Translations under genes and position numbers: made by a program
From: Gemmatimonadales bacterium
GTDB lineage: Bacteria > Gemmatimonadota > Gemmatimonadetes > Gemmatimonadales > GWC2-71-9
Length of the DNA: 64,000 nucleotides
Direction: 5' to 3'
Assembly (NCBI GenBank): GCA_036279355.1
Contig: DASUJH010000056.1
Span: 1 to 64,000 of the forward strand
Shown here: piece by piece, positions 1 through 8,271 of the stretch
How the letters are laid out: each line of letters begins with the position of its first letter
Position numbering within the stretch: position 1 is the first letter of the stretch
The notes under the pieces: generated by a model
Seen by the model: the letters and a program-made list of their open reading frames with translations, nothing else
Told to the model about the DNA's origin: nothing
Database searches by the model: none

Positions 1-122
1 AGGTGGCGCGGCTGCACCTCGACAAACTGCGCGCCAAGCTCACCCAGCTCACGCCGGACCAGGCGGCGTACATCGGGGTACCGATGGAAGGGCCGTACAA
101 GCCCGATCACTATCGGTACTGA
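1..122 (+). CDS. ahcY: Adenosylhomocysteinase, C-terminal end (partial)
   Basis: Reading from base 3, the window opens with the last 39 codons of a gene ending in TGA at 120-122. The tail VARLHLDKL, then [12 protein letters not shown], then [10 protein letters not shown] is the strongly conserved C-terminus of S-adenosylhomocysteine hydrolase, whose terminal Lys-Pro-Asp-His-Tyr-Arg-Tyr contributes to NAD binding in the tetrameric cytosolic enzyme. The enzyme splits S-adenosylhomocysteine into adenosine and homocysteine and so keeps SAM-dependent methylation running. Upstream sequence and start are outside the window. The identity is confident despite the short piece. Confidence 0.93.
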   Translation, partial: VARLHLDKLRAKLTQLTPDQAAYIGVPMEGPYKPDHYRY

Positions 123-241
123 GCGCGGGCAGCGCCACGCCGCGCGGAGTTTCCAGCCTCGCCACGGCGCATTACTGTGGTACATCGGTACGTGGGCATC
201 GGCGGGCGAATCTCACCGCCCACTCGGGCGAGGGAGGATAG

Positions 242-922
242 ATGAGCGGATACGCAGCGGATTACGAGGACACTACCCCCCGGCGCCGTCGCGGCGCGAG
301 GGCCGCTGGCGGCGCGGGGGCATTGCTCGGCGCCATCGCGATGGGCGTGGCGATCGGCATGCTCACCGCGCCGGAGGAGGGCACCAAGACCCGCCGGCGG
401 CTCGGCAAGCGGCTGAGTGAGCTGGCGGACGATGGCGCGGAGCGGCTCTCGACGCTGAGCGGCGCCGGGCGGCGGGCCGGACGGCACGCCGGACGACAGC
501 TTCGCGGCCGGCTCGACGAGCTGGGCGAGGGGCTCTCCCGGCGCGCGCGGCGGCTCCAGGCCCGGAGTGAAAGCGCGATCGAGGAGCTCAAGGCGCGAAT
601 CGACTCGCTGGAGGAACAGTTCGAAGACGCCGCCGAAGAGGCGGGCGACGAGATCGAGGACACCGTCTCCTCCGGCCCCGGCGGTTGGCCCAAGGCGCTG
701 GGCTTCGCGCTCGGCGCAGGCGTCACCTATTTCCTGGTGAGCGAGCGGGCGGCTCCCGCGCGGGCGCGGGTCCAGGATGCGGCCGAGCGGGCGCGCGCCG
801 GTGCTTCGGACAGATGGGACCAATTCCAGCGAGAGGGCGGGTTCCGGCGGTTCAGTGGCGAGCACAATGGTGGGGAGCGGCGGACGAGCGGCGCCACGGA
901 AAATCCGCCGGCCGCGGAGTAG
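242..922 (+). CDS. YtxH-like membrane-associated stress protein
   Basis: The 226-aa protein has an Arg-rich N-terminus, a glycine-rich hydrophobic segment at about residues 22-40 followed by TAPEEGTKTRRRL, the usual signature of YtxH/gas-vesicle-P-like proteins. A long charged helical part (about 50-140) should form an amphipathic or coiled-coil rod. A second hydrophobic segment (GFALGAGVTYFL, about 160) precedes another charged helix. YtxH proteins are small general-stress proteins of unknown biochemistry. A good Shine-Dalgarno (GAGGGAGGA) lies just before ATG. It stands alone between ahcY and a tiny membrane protein gene. Confidence 0.7.
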   Translation: MSGYAADYEDTTPRRRRGARAAGGAGALLGAIAMGVAIGMLTAPEEGTKTRRRLGKRLSELADDGAERLSTLSGAGRRAGRHAGRQLRGRLDELGEGLSRRARRLQARSESAIEELKARIDSLEEQFEDAAEEAGDEIEDTVSSGPGGWPKALGFALGAGVTYFLVSERAAPARARVQDAAERARAGASDRWDQFQREGGFRRFSGEHNGGERRTSGATENPPAAE

Positions 923-989
923 CGCCGAGCGGTTGCCGGCCGACCGGCGGCCGATCTAACTTCTCCGCTTCACCCGAGCGGAGATGAAG

Positions 990-1115
990 ATGACCGAGCA
1001 CGAACCCATCACCCGTGGGACCGTCGCCTACTGGGCCGGGATGGTGCTGCTGATCGTCGCGATCGTCGCGATCGCCGCCATCATCTTCCGCGCGCCGGCA
1101 AAGCTGGGAATCTGA
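990..1115 (+). CDS. Small single-pass membrane protein (41 aa)
   Basis: This short gene encodes MTEHEPITRG followed by one strongly hydrophobic stretch of about 20 residues (VLLIVAIVAIAAIIF) and a short basic tail. I chose ATG at 990 because GGAG at 980-983 then lies 6 nt upstream; the in-frame ATG at 984 would abut it. A polar N-terminus plus one transmembrane helix resembles small subunits or regulators of membrane complexes, but I do not recognise a family. It follows the YtxH-like gene by 67 bp and may share its transcript. Confidence 0.5.
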   Translation: MTEHEPITRGTVAYWAGMVLLIVAIVAIAAIIFRAPAKLGI

Positions 1116-1154
1116 CGTGCCCCGCGGCGGCGGCTCGCGGGCCTTTCCGCACGC

Positions 1155-2003
1155 CTACAGATGAAACTCGATGAGGTCGTCCGCGGGCCGCTCCCGGCGC
1201 AGGTTGTCGCTGTGGGTCACGACCGAGTTGGGCGGCACGCTGTGGGTGAGCCAGACATTACCTCCGATGATGCTGTCCCTCCCCACGACGGTGTCGCCGC
1301 CCAGAATCGTAGCGTTGGCATAGATCACCACGCCGTCACCGATGGTCGGGTGGCGGCGGGTCTGTGAGAGGTTCTTCCGCACCGACGCCGCGCCGATCGT
1401 CACTCCCTGGTACAGCTTGACCCCGTCGCCCAGCGTGGCGGTCTCGCCGATCACGATGCCGGTCCCATGGTCGATGGCGAACCGCGCGCCCACCATGGCG
1501 GCGGGGTGGATGTCGATCCCCGTTTCCCGATGAGCGAACTCGGTGAGCAGCCTGGGGAAGAGCGGCGCCCCGAGCTCGTGCAGCACATGCGCGATGCGAT
1601 AGAGCGCGATGGCGAAGAACCCCGGATATGCCAGGATCACCTCGTCCGGGCTCCGCGCGGCCGGATCGCCGAGGAAGATGGCGCCCACGTCGGAGCGGAG
1701 CGCGTCGTAGATGGCGGGCAGGCGCCGGAAGAATGCGTCCACCGCCTCGGGCGAGGCACCGCCAGCCTCCGGCGTCCAGCCCAACGCGCGTGCGAGGAGC
1801 GCCCGGAGGCGGGCTTCCTCCGCGGCCACGTCGGCCGGCTCGCACCGGCGCGTACGGGCAAAGTGGGGAAAGAGGAATTCCAGCACGCCCCGCCCGAATT
1901 CCTCGGCCAGCTCGCGCAGCCCGAGCGGCAGACGGTGGGCCTGCCGAGCTTCGCAAAGGCGCTGGAGAAAAGGGTTGAGGCGCGCGTCGGGCGTAGCGCT
2001 CAT
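1155..2003 (-). CDS. cysE: Serine O-acetyltransferase
   Basis: The enzyme transfers acetyl from acetyl-CoA to L-serine, giving O-acetylserine for cysteine synthesis. The 282-aa protein has an N-terminal helical region and a left-handed beta-helix of hexapeptide repeats (about 185-265). Family motifs include HRETGIDIHPAA, FAIDHGTGIVIGETA and LYQGVTIGA, followed by HPTIGDGVVIYANATILGG. The length and N-terminal extension fit the EpsC/plant-like SAT class. The frame stays open far upstream, but MSATPDARL at 2003 is the natural start. There is no Shine-Dalgarno; instead TAGCTT lies 7 nt upstream, consistent with a leaderless mRNA. It is divergent from the DUF4870 gene. Confidence 0.92.
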   Translation of the reverse strand: MSATPDARLNPFLQRLCEARQAHRLPLGLRELAEEFGRGVLEFLFPHFARTRRCEPADVAAEEARLRALLARALGWTPEAGGASPEAVDAFFRRLPAIYDALRSDVGAIFLGDPAARSPDEVILAYPGFFAIALYRIAHVLHELGAPLFPRLLTEFAHRETGIDIHPAAMVGARFAIDHGTGIVIGETATLGDGVKLYQGVTIGAASVRKNLSQTRRHPTIGDGVVIYANATILGGDTVVGRDSIIGGNVWLTHSVPPNSVVTHSDNLRRERPADDLIEFHL

Positions 2004-2010
2004 GAGGCGG

Positions 2011-2016
2011 AAGCTA
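2011..2016 (-). promoter_or_regulatory. Candidate -10 box for leaderless cysE mRNA
   Basis: On the minus strand TAGCTT sits 7 nt before the cysE ATG, in a place where no ribosome binding site is visible. No convincing -35 is seen at the usual spacing. The same TAnnTT hexamer recurs before other starts in this window. Confidence 0.4.
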
Positions 2017-2090
2017 ATTGACAGCGGCCGTCCCGGGTTGCACCTTGGCCCATCGGTCCCACCCACCTGCACAACTCCGAGGAGGCCTCG

Positions 2091-2477
2091 ATGTCCGCTC
2101 CACAGCCCCAGCCCCAGCCGGCTCAGGGAACTGGCCTTGCGCCGAACGTCGCGGGGGCCCTGTCGTACCTCGTCGCGCCGTTCACCGGGATCCTCTTCTA
2201 CGTGATCGAGAAGCAGAATCCGTTCGTGCGCTTCCACGCCATGCAGTCCATCGTGTTTGGCGTCGCGTGGATCGTGCTCTGGGTTGCGCTGAGCGTCATC
2301 AGCGGCGTCGTCCCGGTGGTGGGCTGGATCGCGGGCTTTCTCGCCTCGATCGTGATCGGCATCGGCGGATTCATCGTCTGGCTGCTGCTCATGTGGCAGG
2401 CGTTTCAGGGCAAGGAGTGGGAGTTGCCGGTGATCGGCCAGTTCGCCCGCAAGCAGCTCGGTGGCGTATCGGTCTGA
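2091..2477 (+). CDS. DUF4870 / Tic20-like small membrane protein
   Basis: The 128-aa protein begins with a Pro/Gln-rich tail (PQPQPQPAQG) and then has the DUF4870 pattern: NVAGALSYLVAPFTGILFY, the conserved loop KQNPFVRFHAMQS, then two more hydrophobic helices and a short C-terminal amphipathic segment (QAFQGKEWELPVIG). Three to four membrane segments are expected in the inner membrane. The family is widespread but biochemically undefined. A strong Shine-Dalgarno (GAGGAGG) precedes ATG. It is transcribed away from cysE and ends 84 bp before the convergent M1 peptidase gene. Confidence 0.82.
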   Translation: MSAPQPQPQPAQGTGLAPNVAGALSYLVAPFTGILFYVIEKQNPFVRFHAMQSIVFGVAWIVLWVALSVISGVVPVVGWIAGFLASIVIGIGGFIVWLLLMWQAFQGKEWELPVIGQFARKQLGGVSV

Positions 2478-2561
2478 GCATCGGCGGGGCGATCGCCGCG
2501 GGCGGGCCATCTGCACCGCGGCGGCCTTCCCGCCAGACGCTGGCCGAAGCGCCGTTATCCC

Positions 2562-4634
2562 TCACTTCCCGATGGCGCGTCCCGCCCGGGGCCACACGTC
2601 ATTGCCCAGATCCACGTCGGGAAGCGCGTGCGCCGGATCGATTTCGACCCGGGTGATCTTCGGCGTCGCCGGGACCACCAGCGTATAGCGCTTCTGCTCG
2701 CCCCCGTTCGGGCCCCACCAGGCGCTCACCGGTACCGTCACGCTGTCGATCCTTCCGCCCTCGCGGGTGATCGCGAGCGGCACCGGCATCACCGCCTTCT
2801 CGCGATTCTCCAGTACGATCGCCGTGGAATCCGCACCCGCGCCGCCCGCCGCGCCGGCAGGCTCAACGCTCGCAACCGCCTGATCCAGCTTCCAGGTCTC
2901 GTAGAACCACTCGCGCCAGAACCAGTCGAGGTCGCGGCCGGCGACGTCGTTCACCGTATTGAAGAAGTCGGCGGGCATCGGGTGCTTGCCGAGCCAGCGC
3001 CGCCCGTACTCGCGGAAGGCGCGCTCGAACGTATCGCGGCCGAGAATCGTGCGCAGCGCCACCAGCACGGACGCCGGCTTGTAGTAGGTGCCGACGCCGA
3101 AGCCGAATTCGGTGTCGTATCGATCTCCCGGCTTCATCGACGGCTCTTCCCGGTCTGCCTCGGCCACCTGGAGATAGAAGTCGCGATTCCGCTTCTCGTC
3201 GTCGAAGTTCTTGAAGAAGGCATCCATTGACTGCGACTGATCGTACTGGGTGAAGCCTTCGTCCATCCAGCCGTACCGCTTCTCGTCCGAGCCCACCATC
3301 ATTGGGAACCACATGTGCCCGATCTCGTGGGTGACGACCTCGTACATCGCCGTGCTGTCGGGCCAGGTGCCGCCGATGCAGGTCATCATGGGGAACTCCA
3401 TCCCGCCGCAGCCGTCGGGCCCGTCCACCGCCGTCATGTGGGGGTAAGGATAGGGCCAGAGCAGATGCGAGTAGAACTCGATCGAGTAGCGCGCGTAGCG
3501 GGTAGCCTCATCCCAGTACGAGCGGCGGCCCTCGGTACGATATAACGCACCGATCATCGCGGTGTCCGGACGGCCCGCGGCGCCGCTGTCGGTAATGGCA
3601 TAGGTCGCGTCCCAGTTGTAGCGCGATGATGTAGCCCATGCGACGTCGCGGACGCTGTCGGCCTTGAAGTGCCAGGTGAGCCGGCCACCGCGGCTGCGCA
3701 CGGTGGCCAAGCTGTCGGCGCGGTCCTGGTCGGTGACGACGTGGACGACCCCGGCGCTCGTTCGCGCCGAATCGAGCCGTGCGCGGGTCTGCGGCGACAG
3801 CACCTCGCCCGGGTTCTGCAGGACGCCGGTGGCCTCGACCAGCCATCCCGCCGGTACGGTGAGCGACACGTCATAGTCGGCGTAGCCCATGTAGAACTCG
3901 CCGCGGCCCAGGTACTGGTCGATCTGCCAGCCGTTGACGTCGTCGTACACCGCCATTTGCGGATACCAGTACGAGAGGTACCAGACCTCGCCGTCCTGGC
4001 CGCCGCGCGGCGCGGTTTCGGAGGGAACGCGGAACTGCCACTGGAAGTCGAGCTCCGCGGTGCCGCCGGGCGGCAGAGGCGTGGGAAGCCGCAGTTCCAT
4101 GATCGTGCCGTCCACGCGATAGCCGGGCTCGTGCTCGCCCGGATCCGCCGCGAGCCGCCGCCCCCCGACCGCCACCCGCTGGAACTCGATCCCGCCGAGC
4201 CTCGGCGTCTGGATCACGCGACGGGCGTCGGGCTCGAAGATGTTGTTGTACGCTTGGACGTAGAGGACCGCGAGCGTGTCGGGCGAGTGATTGAAGTAGG
4301 TGACCCGCCCGTGCCCCGTGAGCTTCTTGGTGAGCGGGTGCAGCTCGGCCTCGAGCTGGTACCTGGCGTATTGCTGCCAGTACCGGGGTCCGGGCACGCC
4401 GGTAGTGGTGCGGGTGCCGCGCGACACCGCGCGAGTGAACGCCTCGCTGGGCTCCAGGCGGAACGCGGGCGGCGGCTCGGTCGTGCCGGCGTGCGCGGTG
4501 CCGGTGCGATTCGCCCCGGCGTTCGACGCCGGAGCTGGCGCCGGCGCCGGCGGCCGGGCGGAGCTGCACGCAACGCTCGCGGCGACTAACGTGAGGGCGA
4601 GCAGGCGGAGCCGGCGAAAGGTGCCAACCATCAT
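2562..4634 (-). CDS. M1-family zinc metallopeptidase lipoprotein
   Basis: The 690-aa protein is a gluzincin aminopeptidase. HEIGH at about 436-440 and GWMDEG with Glu459, 19 residues after the second His, supply the three zinc ligands and the catalytic Glu; GGMEFPMM is the upstream exopeptidase-type motif. The N-terminus (MMVGTFRRLRLLALTLVAASVACSS) looks like a lipoprotein signal, although the residue three before Cys is Ser, which is atypical. An N-terminal beta-sandwich domain precedes the peptidase. The start at 4634 is preferred because GGAG is close upstream; the open frame extends further only by chance. It is divergent from the sulfatase-modifying-factor-type gene. The substrate is unknown, probably periplasmic peptides. 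Confidence 0.88.
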   Translation of the reverse strand: MMVGTFRRLRLLALTLVAASVACSSARPPAPAPAPASNAGANRTGTAHAGTTEPPPAFRLEPSEAFTRAVSRGTRTTTGVPGPRYWQQYARYQLEAELHPLTKKLTGHGRVTYFNHSPDTLAVLYVQAYNNIFEPDARRVIQTPRLGGIEFQRVAVGGRRLAADPGEHEPGYRVDGTIMELRLPTPLPPGGTAELDFQWQFRVPSETAPRGGQDGEVWYLSYWYPQMAVYDDVNGWQIDQYLGRGEFYMGYADYDVSLTVPAGWLVEATGVLQNPGEVLSPQTRARLDSARTSAGVVHVVTDQDRADSLATVRSRGGRLTWHFKADSVRDVAWATSSRYNWDATYAITDSGAAGRPDTAMIGALYRTEGRRSYWDEATRYARYSIEFYSHLLWPYPYPHMTAVDGPDGCGGMEFPMMTCIGGTWPDSTAMYEVVTHEIGHMWFPMMVGSDEKRYGWMDEGFTQYDQSQSMDAFFKNFDDEKRNRDFYLQVAEADREEPSMKPGDRYDTEFGFGVGTYYKPASVLVALRTILGRDTFERAFREYGRRWLGKHPMPADFFNTVNDVAGRDLDWFWREWFYETWKLDQAVASVEPAGAAGGAGADSTAIVLENREKAVMPVPLAITREGGRIDSVTVPVSAWWGPNGGEQKRYTLVVPATPKITRVEIDPAHALPDVDLGNDVWPRAGRAIGK

Positions 4635-4790
4635 GATCTCCAACGCATGGGTACGGGCCAGCCGCGGCCCGGGCCGGATGATGGCCTGACTACGGAGTGG
4701 TGGCAAGCGACGTTTCGGCTCGGGCGGGAGATGCCCGCCGCCGCTCCGCGCGGCGGTGAGCCGACGCGGGCTCGCGGCGTCTCCTTCCAC

Positions 4791-5864
4791 ATGGGTCGCC
4801 GGATACAACACCTGTTTGCGGTCGCAATGAACGTTGTGGCGGCGCTTACCGCAGCATGCGGCGGCGCGCCGCGGCCCGCCTCCGACCCCGCGACTCGCCC
4901 CCACGTGAATGCCGACCGGCCGCCCGGCCCCGCCCCCGACGGCATGCAATGGATTCCGGGTGGCACGTTCTGGATGGGGTGCGGCGGCTGCAACCTGCCC
5001 GATGCGGTCCCCGTGCATCTCGTCACGGTCCGCGGATTCTGGATGGGGCGGCACCCGGTGACCAACGCCGAGTTCTCCCGCTTCGTGGCCGCCACGGGGT
5101 ACGTCACCGTGGCGGAGCGCGCGCCCGATCCGACGGCGTTCCCGGGTGTCCCGCGCGACCGGCTCGTCCCCGGCTCTGCCGTTTTCTCACCGCCCGAGCG
5201 CGCTCTCCCGATGCTCCGCTATCTCGACTGGTGGCGCTACGTGCCGGGCGCCAACTGGCGGCATCCAGACGGCCCGGCGAGCAACATCGACCGCCGCGCC
5301 GACCATCCGGTGGTTCACATCGCCTACGAGGACGCGCTGGCGTATGCGCGTTGGGCCGGCAAGCGGCTCCCGACCGAAGCGGAGTACGAGTTTGCCGCGC
5401 GCGGCGGCCTCGACCGGAAGCGATACGCATGGGGTGACACGCTCGAGCCGGGCGGCCGATGGGCGGCGAACATCTTCCAGGGGCGCTTTCCCGTGCGGAA
5501 CACCGCCGAGGACGGCTACGCCGGCACCTCGCCCGTCGGTGCGTTTCCGCCGAACGGGTTCGGCCTCTACGACATGGGCGGGAATGTGTGGCAGTGGACC
5601 AGCGACTGGTATCGCGCCGACTACTACGCCACGCTCGCCGCGGCGCCGGCCCCGGCCGTGGACCCGCGGGGCCCGGCCGCGAGCCTCGACCCGGACGAGC
5701 CAGCCGTGCCCGAGCGCGTGATCCGCGGCGGCAGCTTTCTCTGCAGCGATCAGTACTGCACGCGCTACCTCGTCGGGAGCCGAGGCAGGGGCGAGCCTTC
5801 GACCGGCGCCTCCAACCTGGGCTTCAGGCTCGCGGCGTCCGTGAAGGTCACGTCCACGCCGTAA
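4791..5864 (+). CDS. Formylglycine-generating-enzyme-type lipoprotein
   Basis: The 357-aa protein has a lipoprotein-like leader (VVAALTAACGG) and one FGE-sulfatase domain from about residue 60. Hallmarks are MQWIPGGTFWMG, HPVTNAEFSRFV, HPVVHIAYEDALAYARWAGKRLPTEAEYEFAARGG, NGFGLYDMGGNVWQWTSDWY, RVIRGGS and the terminal LGFRLA. Cys318 and Cys323 (CSDQYC) match the catalytic pair of genuine formylglycine-generating enzymes, which oxidise a sulfatase Cys; many paralogues lack them. No sulfatase gene is seen nearby. The start at 4791 gives a normal signal peptide but lacks a clear Shine-Dalgarno; an ATG at 4731 behind GGGAG is possible. Its last 100 bp overlap the convergent DUF4230 gene. Confidence 0.8.
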   Translation: MGRRIQHLFAVAMNVVAALTAACGGAPRPASDPATRPHVNADRPPGPAPDGMQWIPGGTFWMGCGGCNLPDAVPVHLVTVRGFWMGRHPVTNAEFSRFVAATGYVTVAERAPDPTAFPGVPRDRLVPGSAVFSPPERALPMLRYLDWWRYVPGANWRHPDGPASNIDRRADHPVVHIAYEDALAYARWAGKRLPTEAEYEFAARGGLDRKRYAWGDTLEPGGRWAANIFQGRFPVRNTAEDGYAGTSPVGAFPPNGFGLYDMGGNVWQWTSDWYRADYYATLAAAPAPAVDPRGPAASLDPDEPAVPERVIRGGSFLCSDQYCTRYLVGSRGRGEPSTGASNLGFRLAASVKVTSTP

Positions 5865-6469
5865 CCCTCGGTTCCGATCAGCGCGGTGAGCAGTTGCCGC
5901 GCGCTCGCCTCGGCGTGCTGCAACGTACCGAGCTCGCGGGCCGAAGTGGCGAGCTGGCTGCGCGCGAGCTGGTAAATCGAGTCCCGGTCGGCAGGATGAA
6001 AGGGGTTCCAGAGGCCCCGCTGCTCGTCATACGTCCTGAGATCGGTCACGTCCACCGCGAGCACGGTGGCGTGGGGCAGCACGATGTGGACGCGATGGGC
6101 CGCCGGATCCACGCGCACCTCGCTTCCAGCGTCGAGATCGACGCCGGCGAGCACCGTGCCGGTCACCACGACGAGCGACCGCTTGGTGGAGCCGAGCCAC
6201 CGGTTCCGGTAGACCACGACGTCGCGCGCCGTGGTCTCGCTGGTGAGGAGCTTGGCCACCGAACGCATTCGCTCAACGACCACCGACTGCGAGATGGTGG
6301 TCCGCCCAGCGCGCGGAAGGAGCCGGTGCATGACCGGCACCGCGAACGCGCCCCCCGCCGCACGCAGCGCGAGCTCGGCGGCGAAAAGCGCGGCGACGAG
6401 CAGCACGAGCGCCACGAGCAGCGTATGCGGGCGTCGCGTTCCGGCGGCTCCCGGTTCCGGATCGGCCAT
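5765..6469 (-). CDS. DUF4230 membrane-anchored protein
   Basis: This 234-aa protein has one N-terminal transmembrane helix (LLVALVLLVAALFAAELAL) after a short Pro/Arg tail, then the DUF4230 domain. Recognisable blocks are VVVERMRSVAKLLTSE, VVYRNRWLG, KRSLVVVTGTVLAGVDL, VHIVLPHATVLAVDV and YDEQRGLWNPFHPADRD, followed by helices ending in a conserved GYGVDVTF strand. The bulk should face the periplasm. Function is unknown. GAGGGG lies before ATG. Its 3-prime end overlaps the convergent lipoprotein gene by 100 bp, so part of each gene is antisense to the other. Confidence 0.75.
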   Translation of the reverse strand: MADPEPGAAGTRRPHTLLVALVLLVAALFAAELALRAAGGAFAVPVMHRLLPRAGRTTISQSVVVERMRSVAKLLTSETTARDVVVYRNRWLGSTKRSLVVVTGTVLAGVDLDAGSEVRVDPAAHRVHIVLPHATVLAVDVTDLRTYDEQRGLWNPFHPADRDSIYQLARSQLATSARELGTLQHAEASARQLLTALIGTEGYGVDVTFTDAASLKPRLEAPVEGSPLPRLPTR

Positions 6470-6588
6470 GCGGACCCCTCGAGCGTTGTGGAGGGCGCGC
6501 GAAAGCTATCATGGCATTAGCGTTGGTACACGCCGCCCGACACCGCGCGTCCCGCGCCGCGGTCCATCCACCCACCGAGGCGAAGCCG

Positions 6589-7242
6589 ATGCCGCGGATG
6601 CAGGCGTTACTGCTCGTGTTGGTGCTCGGCTCCGGCGGCGCGCGGCAGCTGCGGGCGCAAACCATCGAGCTGCAGCCGTTCGTAGGCTATCAGGGCGGCA
6701 AGGACGTGTCCGACGCGACGGGGCGGCCGTACGATCTCAGGAGCCACGCGAGCTTCGGGCTCGGGATCGGCATCGACCTGCACCACCCAGTCGAGATCCA
6801 GGCGCTGGTGAGCCGGCAGCCGACGGAGGCGCGGCCGAAGGGCTTCAGCGGACCCACCGTCGGCGTCGAGATCACCCACTGGATGATCGGCCCCGCCAAG
6901 ACACTCAGGCGCCGCTCGCGGCTCCGCCCGTCGGGCGCAGCGTTGATCGGATTCTCCCACTTCGCCACGGACGAACCCGGCGGGTTATCGGTTGACTGGC
7001 TCAGTGCCGCCGCCGACGCCGGGCTGGCGTACTTCCCCTGGTCGCACCTCGGGCTGCGCGTAGATGTGCGCGGCTTCTTCGTCTTCACCAACGGCGGTTC
7101 GCCGTTCGGGTGCATCGCGCCGGTAGGCTGCGCGCTCAAGTTCACCGGCGACGTGTTCATCCAGCCGGAGGCGGCGGTCTCCGCCGTGTTCGTGTTCGGC
7201 CGCACGGGCGCGGCCCTTCGCTCGCCCAACGGACGTCGATAA
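6589..7242 (+). CDS. Outer-membrane beta-barrel protein
   Basis: I place the start at MPRMQALLLVLVLG, which gives a signal peptide ending in LRAQ and a Shine-Dalgarno-like GAGGCGAAG at a suitable distance; an earlier ATG at 6511 would add an unlikely n-region. The 217-aa product then shows alternating beta strands (IELQPFVGYQGG, SFGLGIGIDL, GPTVGVEITHW, LGLRVDVRGFFVF) and ends with AAVSAVFVFGR, typical of an 8-stranded OmpA-like or OmpW-like barrel. Two Cys (CIAPVGCALKF) may form a loop disulfide. The exact family is unclear. Only 9 bp separate it from moxR. Confidence 0.65.
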   Translation: MPRMQALLLVLVLGSGGARQLRAQTIELQPFVGYQGGKDVSDATGRPYDLRSHASFGLGIGIDLHHPVEIQALVSRQPTEARPKGFSGPTVGVEITHWMIGPAKTLRRRSRLRPSGAALIGFSHFATDEPGGLSVDWLSAAADAGLAYFPWSHLGLRVDVRGFFVFTNGGSPFGCIAPVGCALKFTGDVFIQPEAAVSAVFVFGRTGAALRSPNGRR

Positions 7243-7245
7243 CTT
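7217..7245 (+). promoter_or_regulatory. Candidate promoter for leaderless moxR mRNA
   Basis: TTCGCT at 7217-7222 and TAACTT at 7240-7245 are 17 nt apart. The -10 box ends 6 nt before the moxR ATG, and no Shine-Dalgarno is present, so transcription would begin at or next to the start codon. The promoter lies in the 3-prime end of the barrel-protein gene. Confidence 0.45.
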
Positions 7246-7251
7246 TCACCC

Positions 7252-8271
7252 ATGAGCTACGCCCAATCGTCCACGCGCCCGCGCACCGACGCGGCGCCCG
7301 TCACCATTCCCGGCCTCGCCGAGGAGAGCCGGCTCGCCGCGCAGGTACAGGCGGAAATGAGCAAGGTGATCGTCGGGCAGCAGGCGCTGCTGGAGCGTCT
7401 GCTGATCGGCCTTCTCGCCGATGGGCACGTCCTGCTCGAGGGCGTGCCGGGGCTCGCGAAGACCCTCGCCGTGCGGACGCTCGCCGCCACCGTGGCGGGC
7501 GGGTTCCGGCGGGTGCAGTTCACTCCGGACCTGCTCCCCGCCGACCTCCTCGGCACCCAGATCTACAACCAGCGGAGCGGCGAGTTCACCCTCCAGCAGG
7601 GGCCGATCTTCACCAACATCCTCCTCGCCGACGAGATCAATCGCGCGCCGGCCAAGGTGCAGAGCGCGCTGCTCGAGGCGATGCAGGAGAAGCAGGTAAC
7701 GCTGGGCGGCGAGACGGTGCTCCTGCCCGAGCTTTTCCTCGTGCTCGCGACGCAGAACCCGATCGAGCACGAGGGCACCTATCCGCTGCCGGACGCGCAG
7801 GTCGACCGCTTCATGTTCAAGCTCGTGGTCACCTATCCCGCGCGGCGGGAGGAGCGGGAGGTGCTGGACCGGATGAGCACGGAGACCGAGCCCGTCGCGC
7901 GGCCCGTGCTCGAGCCGGGGCACGCGCTTGCGCTCCGCCGGCTGGTGCAGTTGGTGTACGTCGACGAGCGGGTCAAGGAATACGTGCTCGACCTGGTGGG
8001 CGCCACGCGCGACCCCGCCGCCGCTCGGCTGCCCGAGCTGGGTCCGCTCATCGAGTACGGCGCATCGCCGCGCGCGGGGCTGCTGCTGCTGCGTGCCGCC
8101 AAGGCGCATGCGTTTCTGCAGGGCCGCGCGTACGTGCTGCCGGAGGACGTGAAGGCGCTGGCGCTCGACGCGCTGCGCCACCGCCTGATTCGCACCTACC
8201 GCGCCGACGCCGAGGGCGTCGATGCCGATCAGATGCTCGGCCGCATCGTCGAGGCCGTACCGGTTCCGTGA
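7252..8271 (+). CDS. moxR: MoxR-family AAA+ ATPase
   Basis: The 339-aa ATPase has the MoxR layout: Walker A HVLLEGVPGLAKTLAVRTLA (about 62-80), RVQFTPDLLPADLLG, GPIFTNILLADEINRAPAKVQSALLEAMQE with Walker B, sensor 1 LFLVLATQNPIEHEGTYPLP and the DRFMFKL arginine region, then a helical lid. MoxR proteins act as chaperone-like ATPases for von Willebrand factor A (VWA) domain partners, here encoded in the same cluster. The stop codon overlaps the GTG of the DUF58 gene by 4 bases, implying translational coupling. The gene appears to start a leaderless transcript. Confidence 0.93.
   Translation: MSYAQSSTRPRTDAAPVTIPGLAEESRLAAQVQAEMSKVIVGQQALLERLLIGLLADGHVLLEGVPGLAKTLAVRTLAATVAGGFRRVQFTPDLLPADLLGTQIYNQRSGEFTLQQGPIFTNILLADEINRAPAKVQSALLEAMQEKQVTLGGETVLLPELFLVLATQNPIEHEGTYPLPDAQVDRFMFKLVVTYPARREEREVLDRMSTETEPVARPVLEPGHALALRRLVQLVYVDERVKEYVLDLVGATRDPAAARLPELGPLIEYGASPRAGLLLLRAAKAHAFLQGRAYVLPEDVKALALDALRHRLIRTYRADAEGVDADQMLGRIVEAVPVP

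Noticed and set aside
1121-1141. CCCGCG/CGCGGG hairpin followed by CCTTTCC between the small membrane gene and cysE
   Set aside because: The stem is 6 bp with a GC-rich spacer and only three T residues, which is expected by chance at this GC content.
2004-2516. Long N-terminal extension of serine acetyltransferase
   Set aside because: It runs antisense to the DUF4870 gene and has Asp/His/Arg-rich non-protein-like composition; MSATPD matches the expected enzyme length.
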